Source of the DNA: Corallococcus praedator
GTDB lineage: Bacteria > Myxococcota > Myxococcia > Myxococcales > Myxococcaceae
DNA length: 56,891 nt
Assembly (NCBI RefSeq): GCF_003612125.1
Contig: NZ_RAWI01000016.1
Location: 1-56,891, forward strand
Direction of reading: 5' to 3'
Position numbers and translations under genes: made by a program. The notes below the pieces were generated by a model. That model searched no databases. It saw only the letters and a program-made list of their open reading frames with translations, and was not told the origin of the DNA. This document shows, in pieces, positions 8,619-19,925 of this stretch; the stretch's first letter is position 1; each line of letters opens with the position of its first letter.

Positions 8619-9662
8619 TTGAAAGCACTGCACCTCTGGCTTGCGATGTGTTTGCTCCCGAGCCTCGCTGCGGCGGATATCGTCTGGCGGGGGGATTTCG
8701 AGACGGGCGACCGTTCGCAATTCAGTACGACCCAGATGGTGAATGCGGACCGGCTCCAGCTGGTGACGAGCCCGGTGGCGGAGGGCAAGTACGCGCTGAA
8801 GGCGACGGTGAAGCAGGGCGATGATCCCATCAACTCCAGCGGCAACCGCAACGAGCTGGTGTACCTGAGCCGGGAGAAGGTGGGTTCGGAGTACTGGTAT
8901 CGCTGGAAGGTGATGTTCGCGAACGACTTCCCCAGCGTGGACGCGTGGCAGCTCTTCACGCAGTGGCACCACGACGGCTGCTGCGGGTCGCCGCCGGTGG
9001 AGTTCTTCGTCAAGGGCGAGCTCATCCGGCTGACGGTGAACGACAGCGGGACGGTGTGGAGCACGCCGCTCAAGCGCGGGGTGTGGCACGAGTTCATCTT
9101 CCACGCGAAGTGGTCCCCGGACCCGGCGGTGGGCTTCGTGGAGCTGTGGCACAACGGCGTGCAGGTGCTGACCAAGAAGAAGGCCGTGACGATGTACGCC
9201 GGCCAGAGCAGCTACCTGAAGCTGGGCCTGTACCGGGACGACAGCATCAAGCCGGTGGGCGTCGTCTACCACGACGGTTTCATCCAGGCGACGAGCCGCG
9301 CGGACGTGTTCCCGGTGGTGCAGCCGGAGCCCGAGCCGGATCCGGTCGTGGATGCGGGCACGCCGGTGGATCCGGTCGTGGATGCGGGCTCTCCGGTGGA
9401 GCCGGACCCGGTGGTGGACGCGGGCACGCCGGTGGAGCCGGACCCGGTGGTGGACGCGGGCACGTCGGCGGGAGGCACGGTGGACGCGGGCCCGAGCACG
9501 GGTGGCGCGCAGCCGGACACCGCGGTGAAGCCGTCGCCGCTGGATGAAGAGGGTGACGAACTCTACCGGGGCGGATGTTCGGCGAGCGGTGGGTCGCTGG
9601 CGGCGTTCTCGTTGCTGGGCCTGCTGGGGCTGATGGGTTCGCGTCGTCGCCGTCGGAGCTGA
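8619..9662 (+). CDS. Secreted polysaccharide lyase-like protein with MYXO-CTERM tail
   Basis: A 347-residue exported protein. The mature domain (about residues 20-230) resembles the heparin lyase-like jelly-roll polysaccharide lyases: DIVWRGDFETGDRSQFS, NRNELVYL, YWYRWKVMFAND, WQLFTQWHHDGCCGSPP, RGVWHEFIFHAKWS, YLKLGLYRD. A Pro/Asp/Val-rich linker follows, made of four PDPVVDAG-type repeats. The C-terminus is a MYXO-CTERM sorting tail: a GGCSASGG cysteine motif, a hydrophobic helix and RRRRR. I chose TTG at 8619 because AAGGA lies 7 bp upstream and it yields a clean signal peptide (MKALHLWLAMCLLPSLAAA). An upstream TTG at 8547 would add 24 residues that do not look like a signal peptide. The likely role is surface-anchored glycan degradation; the substrate is unknown. 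Confidence 0.82.
   Translation: MKALHLWLAMCLLPSLAAADIVWRGDFETGDRSQFSTTQMVNADRLQLVTSPVAEGKYALKATVKQGDDPINSSGNRNELVYLSREKVGSEYWYRWKVMFANDFPSVDAWQLFTQWHHDGCCGSPPVEFFVKGELIRLTVNDSGTVWSTPLKRGVWHEFIFHAKWSPDPAVGFVELWHNGVQVLTKKKAVTMYAGQSSYLKLGLYRDDSIKPVGVVYHDGFIQATSRADVFPVVQPEPEPDPVVDAGTPVDPVVDAGSPVEPDPVVDAGTPVEPDPVVDAGTSAGGTVDAGPSTGGAQPDTAVKPSPLDEEGDELYRGGCSASGGSLAAFSLLGLLGLMGSRRRRRS
9339..9464 (+). repeat. Tandem 30-36 bp coding repeats (PDPVVDAG linker)
   Basis: Four imperfect head-to-tail copies encode (E)PDPVVDAG(T/S)PV. Units differ by a GAGCCG insertion and by GGATCC/GGACCC and GTCGTG/GTGGTG changes. Such linkers often vary in copy number between strains and act as a flexible spacer before a cell-surface anchor. 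Confidence 0.75.
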
Positions 9663-9677
9663 GACGCATGGGAAGTG

Positions 9678-9707
9678 CCTCCCGCTCCGGCACGCCGGGG
9701 CGGGAGG
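9678..9707 (+). terminator. 13-bp stem hairpin after the lyase gene
   Basis: CCTCCCGC-T-CCGG pairs with CCGG-G-GCGGGAGG around a CACG tetraloop, 15 bp after the stop codon. The stem is perfect apart from one T:G wobble. No T-tract follows. Confidence 0.6.
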
Positions 9708-9760
9708 TGATTCACGGGATGGGTTGAAGGGGTCCGCGCTTCCATGCGAGGAGGCGCGGT

Positions 9761-10561
9761 GTGAGGACTCCTCCCCGACCGATGTCGCTGCTGTGCTGCC
9801 TCCTGCTGACCGCGTGCGCGGGTGCGGAGGTCCGAGCGCCCTCAAGCTATGAGCAGACCGTGGACTCCGCGACGAGCGGCTGTCTGCGCCATCCTTCGTG
9901 TGCATCCCAGGTAGGCCGCGACGCTGTCCTGCCATGACTGTCGCGGACGGCGGCAAGGGCGGGCCAGGCGGCTGCGATGCTGCGCCTGTGGGAGGCCGCG
10001 GAGGTGGCCCATGTGGAGCGGGTGCTGCTGGAGTGCGCGAAGGAGGCCAACTCCCAGGTGAACGAGCGGCTCCTGGGCAAGGGAGGACGGACCTCGCCGG
10101 AGCTGTGCAAGACGCCTGTGGACCCGAAAGTGCCGGGGGTGACGTGGGGGATGAAGCTGGGGGAGGAGAAGCACGCGGCGGCGCTGGAGTGCGTGCAGCG
10201 GGTGCTGGGGGCCACGGACGCGGGGCGCTTCAGCCTGGAGCCGCGCTACCTGAAGGATTCGAGGACAGGGCAGACGCGGTGGCTGGATCCGCGAGAAGTG
10301 GCCCAGTGGCTGGCGGACGGGCAGTTCCACCTGCTGGTGGGGAGCATCGTCCCGGATGTGGTGCTGCACGCGCTCGGAAACCCGCTCAGTGTCCAGGCCG
10401 TCTACGACTTCAAGTTCCCGTGTCCGGTGACCAATCCGCCTCGCTGGGACCGCTATACCGAAGGTCCTTTTGCCAATAAGTGGCAGAACGACATCTACCA
10501 GCAGTTACTGGGCAGTGCTCGACGCCCCAGCCTGATCTATCCCAACCTTGGAACCCCGTGA
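9761..10561 (+). pseudogene. Sit-like lipoprotein nuclease toxin interrupted by in-frame TGA
   Basis: A GTG start at 9761 with a strong GAGGAGG 6 bp upstream begins a lipoprotein signal peptide (MRTPPRPMSLLCCLLLTAC, Cys at 19). The frame then meets TGA at 9935-9937 (codon 59, within VLP-stop-LSR). Beyond it the same frame stays open to 10561 with no shift. The downstream part contains PDVVLH and VYDFKFP spaced like the PD and D-x-K motifs of PD-(D/E)xK nucleases, then NDIYQQLL. The layout (lipobox, middle region, toxic domain, overlapping immunity gene) matches myxobacterial Sit-type toxins delivered by outer-membrane exchange. A TGG to TGA change would explain the break. Alternatives are a separate protein from ATG 9977, which would lack a signal peptide, stop read-through, or a sequencing error. 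Confidence 0.7.
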
Positions 10562-11484
10562 TGACCGCGCCAGTGCCAAGGGTCCGTAAAACGTTTGATA
10601 TCGAGGGCGAGACCGTGGTCCTCGTGCGCGAGGGTGTGTGCATCGCGTTCTACGTACCGCTTTCCCATGAGGTGATTGCCCCCGCCGTGTGGAGAGCGCT
10701 GGAGCACTACCGGCGATCGCTCGGATCGCGACGGCTGGGTTGGTACGTGAATGCCTCGGGGGACTGGCCAGAGCTGGATGCGAAAGGAGAGGCCGTTCTC
10801 CGGACCGAGTTATTGGGCTCTTCCGCCCTCGTGGAACTGGCCGAACGGCCCGACTCCGCCACCGGAGTGTCCTTCCGGTACAACGGCCGGGGGAGTGACA
10901 CGCCCAATTTCCTCAAGGACCATCCGCAGAGCACCTGCGCAATTGAGTTCTGGCTGCCCATCGAGTTCCTGGAGGATCGAGGTCCGGAGTGGGTGCGTTC
11001 ACTGGCCCTCGAACTGGGGCGTGAGTTGCCCTGGGCCTCAGGACATGCCGGCCTGTCGCTCGAAGTTCATGGCTGGGTTCCAGCCCTCAGCCCGGGCCTG
11101 CTCGAGGCGTGCCTGCGCCACCCGGGCTTCGACCTGCCGTGGCTCCGGAAGCTGGCCATGTGTCTGGGCACACGGGTGCGGCCCCCCTCATGGCTCACCT
11201 TCCTGGGCCCGCCCGTGCTGGAGGCACTGGGCGGAGCGGAAGGACTTCGCGCGCGGTTGCACTCCCCCGCGACGGAAGTCCAGTCGCTCTCACCCGAGCG
11301 CGCGGTGGTGTCCCTGGGGCCCGTGCCCGAAGCCGGCGACCTGGAAACCGGAGACACGCTTCCGCACTACCGAGAGCTGGCCCGCGTGCTGGAGCCCTGG
11401 CTGTACGCGCACCCGGGTGAATGGGGCGAGTGGGGCGGGTTCTCCCCGGAGGAAGTCCGCCGCTGGGAGCGCCGCTTCCTCTGA
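10561..11484 (+). CDS. Type VI immunity-like (DUF3396 family) immunity protein
   Basis: A 307-residue cytoplasmic protein matching the DUF3396/type VI immunity family: MTAPVPRVRKTFDIEGETVVLVREG at the start, CAIEFWLPIEFL in the middle, then WASGHAGLSLEV, RHPGFDL, and near the end WLTFLGPPVLEALGGAEGLRARL. Members neutralise partner toxins in interbacterial competition. The ATG at 10561 shares its A with the toxin stop codon (TGATG), which indicates translational coupling. A longer frame start at 10480 lies inside the toxin gene and is not favoured. The gene shows no damage although its toxin is interrupted. It ends 3 bp from the convergent reductase gene. Immunity to this particular toxin is inferred from position. 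Confidence 0.8.
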   Translation: MTAPVPRVRKTFDIEGETVVLVREGVCIAFYVPLSHEVIAPAVWRALEHYRRSLGSRRLGWYVNASGDWPELDAKGEAVLRTELLGSSALVELAERPDSATGVSFRYNGRGSDTPNFLKDHPQSTCAIEFWLPIEFLEDRGPEWVRSLALELGRELPWASGHAGLSLEVHGWVPALSPGLLEACLRHPGFDLPWLRKLAMCLGTRVRPPSWLTFLGPPVLEALGGAEGLRARLHSPATEVQSLSPERAVVSLGPVPEAGDLETGDTLPHYRELARVLEPWLYAHPGEWGEWGGFSPEEVRRWERRFL

Positions 11485-11487
11485 CGC

Positions 11488-12546
<1,059 letters not shown>

Positions 12547-12636
12547 GGACGGGCTCCTGTGGCCGGTGGGTGTCCCCAATCTGCGGGCCCGCGAGGGTTT
12601 GGACAATGCGGGAAGACACAGACAGACTGTCCGTCC
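12547..12636. promoter_or_regulatory. Divergent promoter/operator between the reductase and LysR genes
   Basis: This 90-bp region holds GACAG-A-CTGTC, a perfect inverted repeat at 12621-12631 ending 5 bp before the LysR start. GGACAATGC occurs at 12601-12609 and again at 12641-12649, just inside the LysR gene. LysR proteins usually bind interrupted dyads in such regions. The site assignment is an inference. Confidence 0.45.
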
Positions 12637-13557
12637 ATGCGGACAATGCCCCAGGCGGACCCCGGCGCCGTCCTCGCCTTCGTCGCGGTGGTGGACCACA
12701 AGAGCTTCCGTGGGGCCTCGCGGGCGCTTGGCATTCCCAAGTCGACCTTGAGTCAGCGCGTGGCGCTCCTGGAAGAGCACCTGGGCGCCCGCCTGCTGTC
12801 GCGCACCACGCGGTCGGTGACGCTGACGGACATCGGCGCGAGCTACCACCGCGAGGTCGCACCCGCGATGGCCGCGCTGAACGCCGCGGAGGCCCTGGTC
12901 GGTGAGCTGCAAGCGCATCCCACCGGCCGCCTGCGCATGACCACCCCCCTGGAGCTGGGGCAGGCCGCGCTCGGGGACGTCCTCTCCGTCTACGCCACGC
13001 GCTTCCCCGAGGTGAAGGTGGAGGTGGACCTGACGGATCGCCAGGTGAACCTGGTGGACGAGGGCTACGACCTGGCCGTGCGCGTGGGGCCGCTCACGGA
13101 TTCGCGGTTGATGGCCCGCCGGCTGGGTTCGCCCCAGTACCTGGGCGTCTACGCGAGCGCGGCCTACCTGCGACGGGCGGGGACGCCGACGCGGCCGCGC
13201 GACCTCGCGGACCATCGCTGTCTGGTGATGACGGGCTCGCGGACGCCCACGACGTGGAGCTTCAGCTCCGGGCGGAAGACGGAGCTGGTGACCCTGGAGC
13301 CGTACATGGCGGTCAACAGCTTCGAGGTGCTGAGCGAACTCGCCGTGGCCGGCGTCGGCATCGCGAGGCTCCCGACGATGCACGCGTCGCGGTCGGCCGC
13401 GCGCAGGGAGCTGAAGGAACTGCTGCGTCCGTTCGTCGCGGCCCGTCAGGCCTTCGTGCTGTATCCGAGCGCGCGCAATGCCTCTCCCGCGATGCGCGCG
13501 ATGATCGACGTGCTGGTGGAACGGTTCGAGCTGGCCCCCTGGCACGTCTCCGGGTGA
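12637..13557 (+). CDS. LysR-family transcriptional regulator
   Basis: A 306-residue LTTR. The N-terminal winged helix-turn-helix reads [55 protein letters not shown] in the usual register, followed by a linker helix. The type 2 periplasmic-binding-like effector domain starts near [13 protein letters not shown]. Alternative starts are ATG 12637 and ATG 12646; neither has a good Shine-Dalgarno. It probably controls the divergent OYE reductase and itself, sensing an electrophile or quinone-like compound, which is inferred from gene order only. Confidence 0.92.
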   Translation: MRTMPQADPGAVLAFVAVVDHKSFRGASRALGIPKSTLSQRVALLEEHLGARLLSRTTRSVTLTDIGASYHREVAPAMAALNAAEALVGELQAHPTGRLRMTTPLELGQAALGDVLSVYATRFPEVKVEVDLTDRQVNLVDEGYDLAVRVGPLTDSRLMARRLGSPQYLGVYASAAYLRRAGTPTRPRDLADHRCLVMTGSRTPTTWSFSSGRKTELVTLEPYMAVNSFEVLSELAVAGVGIARLPTMHASRSAARRELKELLRPFVAARQAFVLYPSARNASPAMRAMIDVLVERFELAPWHVSG

Positions 13558-13644
13558 GCACGCGGCCCTGGCCTCCGGCGCGGACCTTCCGCCACTTCTC
13601 CTGGCCCCGGGACACCCGGGCCTTGTGGCAACATCGCCACCGCC

Positions 13645-14931
13645 ATGTCGCCGACACCTCGCAAGGTCTCGCTCGTCCTGAGCTACCAGTACCCCGGCAA
13701 GTACGCCTTCACCGTGCTCGCGGGCGCCGTGGAGTCGGACCCCGCGCTCGCGGACGTGTCCCTGCACTTCCCGCGCAGCCGCGAAACGCTGCTGGACACC
13801 GTGCGGGAGCGCGCGGACGCGGGCGACACCGTGGTCGCCGCGTGGTCCTTCTACTCCGCCAGCTTCGGCCCCTCCGTGGAGGAGCTGAAGTGGGTGCGTG
13901 AGCGGCTGGAGGGCCGCGACGTGCTCTGCATCGCGGGCGGCGTGCACGCCACCGCGGAGACCCTCCAGACGCTCCAGGCGGGCTTCGACCTCGTCGCCGT
14001 GGGCGAAGGGGAATACACCCTGCGCGCGCTGCTCGCCCGCGTGCTCAAGGGCGAGGACCCGCGCGACACGCACGGCGTCGCGCACCTCGTGGACGGCAAG
14101 CTCGTGCAGCACGGCCACGGCGAGGGCGTGCGCCTGGACGACTTCCCTCCGTTCGCCGCGCGGCACGTGAAGTTCGGCGCCATCGAAATCACGCGCGGCT
14201 GCATCTACGCCTGCCGCTTCTGCCAGACGCCCTTCATGAGCAAGGCGCGCTTCCGGCACCGCACCGTGCCCAACATCGCCCACTGGGCGCGCGAGCTGCG
14301 GCGCTCCGGACGGCGCGACCTGCGCTTCATCACCCCCACGTCCATGTCCTATGGCACGCCCGACGAGACGATGAACCTGGCCGCCGTGGAGGCGCTGCTC
14401 GCCGCCGTCACCGAGGCCATGGCCCCGGACGGGCGCATCTACTACGGCACCTTCCCCTCGGAGGTGCGCCCCGAACACGTCACGCCCGAAGCCCTGGCGC
14501 TGCTCAAGCGCTACGTGGCCAACGACAACCTCATCATCGGCGGGCAGTCCGGCTCCGAGCGCATCCTCCAGGCCACCCGGCGCGGCCACGACGTGGAGAC
14601 CGTGGTGCGCGCGACGCGCCTCGCGGTGGAGGGTGGCTTCGTGCCCAACGTGGACTTCATCCTGGGCCTGCCGGGCGAGGAACCCTCCGACGTGGACGCC
14701 ACGCTGGACCTGATGCGGAAGCTGTCCGAAATGGGCGCGCGCGTGCACGGTCACACCTTCATGCCGCTGCCCGGCACGCCCTATCGCGACGCGCCGCCCG
14801 GTCGCATGGACGCGCGCACCCAGCAGCGCCTGGACCAGCTCGCGTCCCAGGGGCGGCTGTACGGCCACTGGAAACAGCAGGGCGCGCTCGCGGAAGCCAT
14901 CGTCGCCCGCAGACAGCCGCGCGCCCGGTAG
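13645..14931 (+). CDS. B12-binding-domain radical SAM protein (TIGR04013-like)
   Basis: A 428-residue enzyme. The N-terminal 150 residues form a Rossmann-like B12-binding-type domain (LCIAGGVHATAETLQTL, DLVAVGEGEYTLRALLA). The radical SAM core has RGCIYACRFCQTPF with Cys186, Cys190 and Cys193 as the CxxxCxxC cluster ligands. Later motifs are FITPTSMSYG, YYGTFPSEVRPE, DNLIIGGQSGSERIL and FILGLPGEE. The overall pattern resembles the MJ1487/TIGR04013 group, whose reaction is not known to me. No classical DxHxxG cobalamin motif is evident in the N-terminal domain, so true B12 use is doubtful. The next gene starts 24 bp downstream on the same strand. Confidence 0.87.
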   Translation: MSPTPRKVSLVLSYQYPGKYAFTVLAGAVESDPALADVSLHFPRSRETLLDTVRERADAGDTVVAAWSFYSASFGPSVEELKWVRERLEGRDVLCIAGGVHATAETLQTLQAGFDLVAVGEGEYTLRALLARVLKGEDPRDTHGVAHLVDGKLVQHGHGEGVRLDDFPPFAARHVKFGAIEITRGCIYACRFCQTPFMSKARFRHRTVPNIAHWARELRRSGRRDLRFITPTSMSYGTPDETMNLAAVEALLAAVTEAMAPDGRIYYGTFPSEVRPEHVTPEALALLKRYVANDNLIIGGQSGSERILQATRRGHDVETVVRATRLAVEGGFVPNVDFILGLPGEEPSDVDATLDLMRKLSEMGARVHGHTFMPLPGTPYRDAPPGRMDARTQQRLDQLASQGRLYGHWKQQGALAEAIVARRQPRAR

Positions 14932-14955
14932 CCGCAACCGTTAGGATGGCGCACG

Positions 14956-15294
14956 ATGGCTGAACAGACGCCGCCCTACTGGCTCCTCATCTCCGTGCTC
15001 TTCAGCTCCCAGCCCCTCACGCCCGCGCTGGCGATGACGCTGCACGAAGCCGCCTATGAGCTGTACTCGCGCGGCGAGGGCTCCCGCGAGGTCGCGGGCG
15101 ATCTGCTCTCCGGCCGGGTCACCAACCTGCGCAAGGAGATGGCCCTGGGCGGCATCGCCGGGCCGGCCTTCGAGGCGGAGATCGAGACCGAGCGCGGCTC
15201 CGGCACCGTGCGCTTCATGCTCACGCGCCAGGGCCTGGAGATGATGAAGGACCAGACGCCCGCCACGCCCGCGCGCCCCAAGTACCTCAACTGA
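14956..15294 (+). CDS. Small conserved-looking protein of unknown function
   Basis: A 112-residue soluble protein that I do not recognise. It starts MAEQTPPYWLLISVLFSSQPLTP. A helical middle (LHEAAYELYSRGEGSREVAG) is followed by a basic turn (RVTNLRKEMALGGIAGP) and a predicted beta strand pair (EAEIETERGSGTVRFMLT). It lies 24 bp after the radical SAM gene and may share its transcript. Base composition matches its neighbours. Function unknown. Confidence 0.7.
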   Translation: MAEQTPPYWLLISVLFSSQPLTPALAMTLHEAAYELYSRGEGSREVAGDLLSGRVTNLRKEMALGGIAGPAFEAEIETERGSGTVRFMLTRQGLEMMKDQTPATPARPKYLN

Positions 15295-15300
15295 GGGGAG

Positions 15301-15326
15301 GGGAGCCCGGCTGCCCGGCCGCTCCC
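15301..15326 (+). terminator. Hairpin downstream of the 112-residue protein gene
   Basis: GGGAGC-CCGG pairs with CCGG-(CC)-GCTCCC around a CTGC loop, 6 bp after the stop. The stem is interrupted by two unpaired C. There is no T-tract, so this is a weak call. Confidence 0.35.
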
Positions 15327-15376
15327 AGCGCGAGGGGACCGTCACCACCTTTGGAATTCAAGGGAGGAGCGACGGC

Positions 15377-15619
15377 ATGGACCCCAAGGACTATCTGAAC
15401 AAGAGCGCCGGCATCCCGCTGGATCCAAGCAAGCAGAAGGACCCCGACGAGGACGGCGACAAGGTGCCCGCGGAGGGACGCGCGGAGGAACTCAACGACG
15501 TCACCGGGCAGAACGGCGGTCAGCGCAGCGACGTGGACCAGCCGTGGAAGGACACGCGGAACCGGCATGACGGCATCCGCGACCAGTACAGCGACGACAG
15601 CGACAAGCAGAAGCCCTGA
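15377..15619 (+). CDS. Small, highly charged, probably disordered protein
   Basis: An 80-residue very hydrophilic protein (MDPKDYLNKSAGIPLDPSKQ, then runs rich in D, K, Q and N, ending QYSDDSDKQKP) with no hydrophobic core. It resembles stress- or sporulation-type hydrophilins in composition only. A strong GGGAGGAG precedes the ATG at a suitable distance, which supports real translation. It is followed by a hairpin and a convergent gene. Function unknown. Confidence 0.65.
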   Translation: MDPKDYLNKSAGIPLDPSKQKDPDEDGDKVPAEGRAEELNDVTGQNGGQRSDVDQPWKDTRNRHDGIRDQYSDDSDKQKP

Positions 15620-15623
15620 GTAG

Positions 15624-15643
15624 CCCCGGGAGCGGTCCCGGGG
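15624..15643. terminator. Bidirectional hairpin between convergent small genes
   Basis: CCCCGGGA and TCCCGGGG form a perfect 8-bp stem with a GCGG loop, 4 bp after one stop codon and 10 bp before the stop of the opposing gene. No T-tract. Confidence 0.55.
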
Positions 15644-15653
15644 CCGCCTGGGA

Positions 15654-16061
15654 CTACTCCTTCTCCAGGTCGATCTTCATGCCGCCCATGTGGAGGATGG
15701 ACTGGGACATGGTCACCGCCGACATGGTGGCCAGGTCCTCCAGCGCCTGCTGCTCCTCGCTCTTGGGCTGGCCCGCCCCGCCGGACGTGTTCGACGCCGG
15801 CTGCTGGATGCCGGGCATGTTCTGGGAGGGCGTGGCGCCCGACGCGGTGTAGGTGCCCACCAGCGAGCCGTGCGACGTGGCGCCCATCTGGGCCAGCGCC
15901 GACGACACCACGGAGCCGCCCGAGAACTGGGCGCCCGCCTTCGGGGCCTGTGAGGACACGCCCTGCATCAGCGAGCCGAAGCGGCTGCCCGACACCGGCG
16001 TGGAGGTGTTCGTCGTGGCCGGCTGCACCCGAGGACCGGAGAGGGACGTGATGCGGTTCAT
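15654..16061 (-). CDS. Ser/Thr/Gly-rich small protein of unknown function
   Basis: A 135-residue protein rich in Ser, Thr, Gly, Ala and Gln (RITSLSGPRVQPATTNTSTP, QFSGGSVVSSALAQMG) with a short C-terminal helix (EEQQALEDLATMSAVTMSQSI). It has no signal peptide. The composition recalls type III secretion or flagellar-hook-type secreted substrates, but no diagnostic motif is present, so I do not assign it. ATG 16061 has GGGAG upstream. A longer frame from 16076 adds only five residues. Function unknown. Confidence 0.65.
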   Translation of the reverse strand: MNRITSLSGPRVQPATTNTSTPVSGSRFGSLMQGVSSQAPKAGAQFSGGSVVSSALAQMGATSHGSLVGTYTASGATPSQNMPGIQQPASNTSGGAGQPKSEEQQALEDLATMSAVTMSQSILHMGGMKIDLEKE

Positions 16062-16210
16062 GGCGGCTCCCGTCAAAGGCCCCGGTCGGTGGCGCTCCTT
16101 TGAGGGGCGCGCCTGTGGGGCTTCAAGTTCTCCCGATTATCGCCCCAGCCCCCGGGAAGTTGCTTCTTCCAGGTTCAAACCCGCCCCGGAAGCAGCCCAG
16201 GGAACGGCGA

Positions 16211-16256
16211 AGGCCGCGGATCCACGGGGGAATTTTCTCCCGGGGACACGCGGCCT
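16211..16256 (-). terminator. Hairpin downstream of aceA
   Basis: AGGCCGCG (16211-16218) pairs with CGCGGCCT (16249-16256) as a perfect 8-bp outer stem. An inner GGGGGA/TCTCCC pairing can extend it around an AT-rich loop. It begins 35 bp past the aceA stop on the minus strand. Confidence 0.5.
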
Positions 16257-16290
16257 CCTCACTTCAGGAACGGGATTCCGTCCGCCCGGC

Positions 16291-17577
<1,287 letters not shown>

Positions 17578-17640
17578 GCCAGGACTCCTCAAGGGTGCTG
17601 CGGTGAAGGGGTGTGAAAAGGCTTCAGGAAAAGTGAGACA

Positions 17641-19263
<1,623 letters not shown>

Positions 19264-19406
19264 GACGGCTCCTGACGAGATGCGTTGTAAAGGCGGTCTG
19301 ATGGGCTGAAAGATGCCCCTGCCGTCTGTGGAAGGGAAGTCTTGGTGAATTAGAAGCTGCTTGCCTGTAAGGCTGTCAACACCCAGCGGATTAAACTTGT
19401 AAATCC
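19264..19406 (-). promoter_or_regulatory. aceBA promoter region with repeated TGTAA elements
   Basis: On the minus strand a perfect TTGACA (19374-19379 on the plus strand) is followed by TCTAAT (19349-19354) with a 19-bp spacer, a sigma70-like promoter with a slightly long spacer. Three related elements surround it: TTGTAAAGGC at 19285-19294, the inverted repeat GCCT-GTA-AGGC at 19363-19373 abutting the -35 box, and CTTGTAAATCC at 19396-19406. They could bind a carbon-source regulator, but none is identified in the window. Confidence 0.5.
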
Positions 19407-19534
19407 ACTGACGCACCGGGACGCAAGCCCCCGGAATCCCAGGTCCTGGGGGCGGCAATCACCGGGTGTGGCCTCCGTAGGTAGGGATGAGGCCCCCATG
19501 TCGCCAAGCGGGGGCGCGACGGAGAGGTCAGGTC

Positions 19535-19894
19535 ATGGACGTCACGACACGCTGTGGAGCCTGTTCGACGGAGCTGTCCCGGGATGCGGCGGGTTGCCCG
19601 CACTGCCGCCCGGGCGCGTCGCCGCTGCACCGGGGAGAGGGGCGCTCGGTGCTGGGGGTGTGCTCGCTGCTGGCCCGGGGGATGGGGGTGTCCGTCACCT
19701 GGGTGCGGCTGGCGTTCGTGGTGATGCTGTTCGCGTCGTCCGGGTTGGGCTTCCTGCTCTACCTGCTGGTCTGGGCCTTCACGCCGGCGCGGGCCGGAGC
19801 GAAGGCGCCGCTGCAGGGGCTCTTGGACTGGGTCTCCCGGGTGGCGAACACGCCCGTGGAGGACGACGCCCCCCGCTGGGAGCGCCGCGTCTGA
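19535..19894 (+). CDS. Zinc-ribbon PspC domain protein
   Basis: A 119-residue small membrane protein. It starts with a zinc ribbon (MDVTTRCGACSTELSRDAAGCPHC, two CxxC pairs). A PspC domain follows (GRSVLGVCSLLARGMGVSVTWVRLAFVV) with two hydrophobic segments (VVMLFASSGLGFLLYLLVWAF). PspC proteins sense or buffer inner-membrane stress with PspA-type partners, none of which is visible here. I chose ATG 19535; a frame start at 19487 adds Arg-rich residues without family similarity. The gene is divergent from aceB and converges on the chemoreceptor gene. Confidence 0.85.
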   Translation: MDVTTRCGACSTELSRDAAGCPHCRPGASPLHRGEGRSVLGVCSLLARGMGVSVTWVRLAFVVMLFASSGLGFLLYLLVWAFTPARAGAKAPLQGLLDWVSRVANTPVEDDAPRWERRV

Positions 19895-19925
19895 GGCCCG
19901 GCTTCGTCTGGTGGCGCGCGGTCCG

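Noticed and set aside
9339-9464. Possible CRISPR or minisatellite with regulatory role in the lyase gene
   Set aside because: The repeats are in frame, encode a regular PDPVVDAG linker and have no unique spacers of constant length.
12600-14937. Upstream extension of the OYE frame (open to 14937 on the minus strand)
   Set aside because: The reductase family begins at [10 protein letters not shown]. The upstream part is the antisense of the LysR and radical SAM genes.
15654-16061. Possible type III secretion or hook-associated protein
   Set aside because: Only the amino acid composition is suggestive; there is no defined motif and no secretion genes are nearby.
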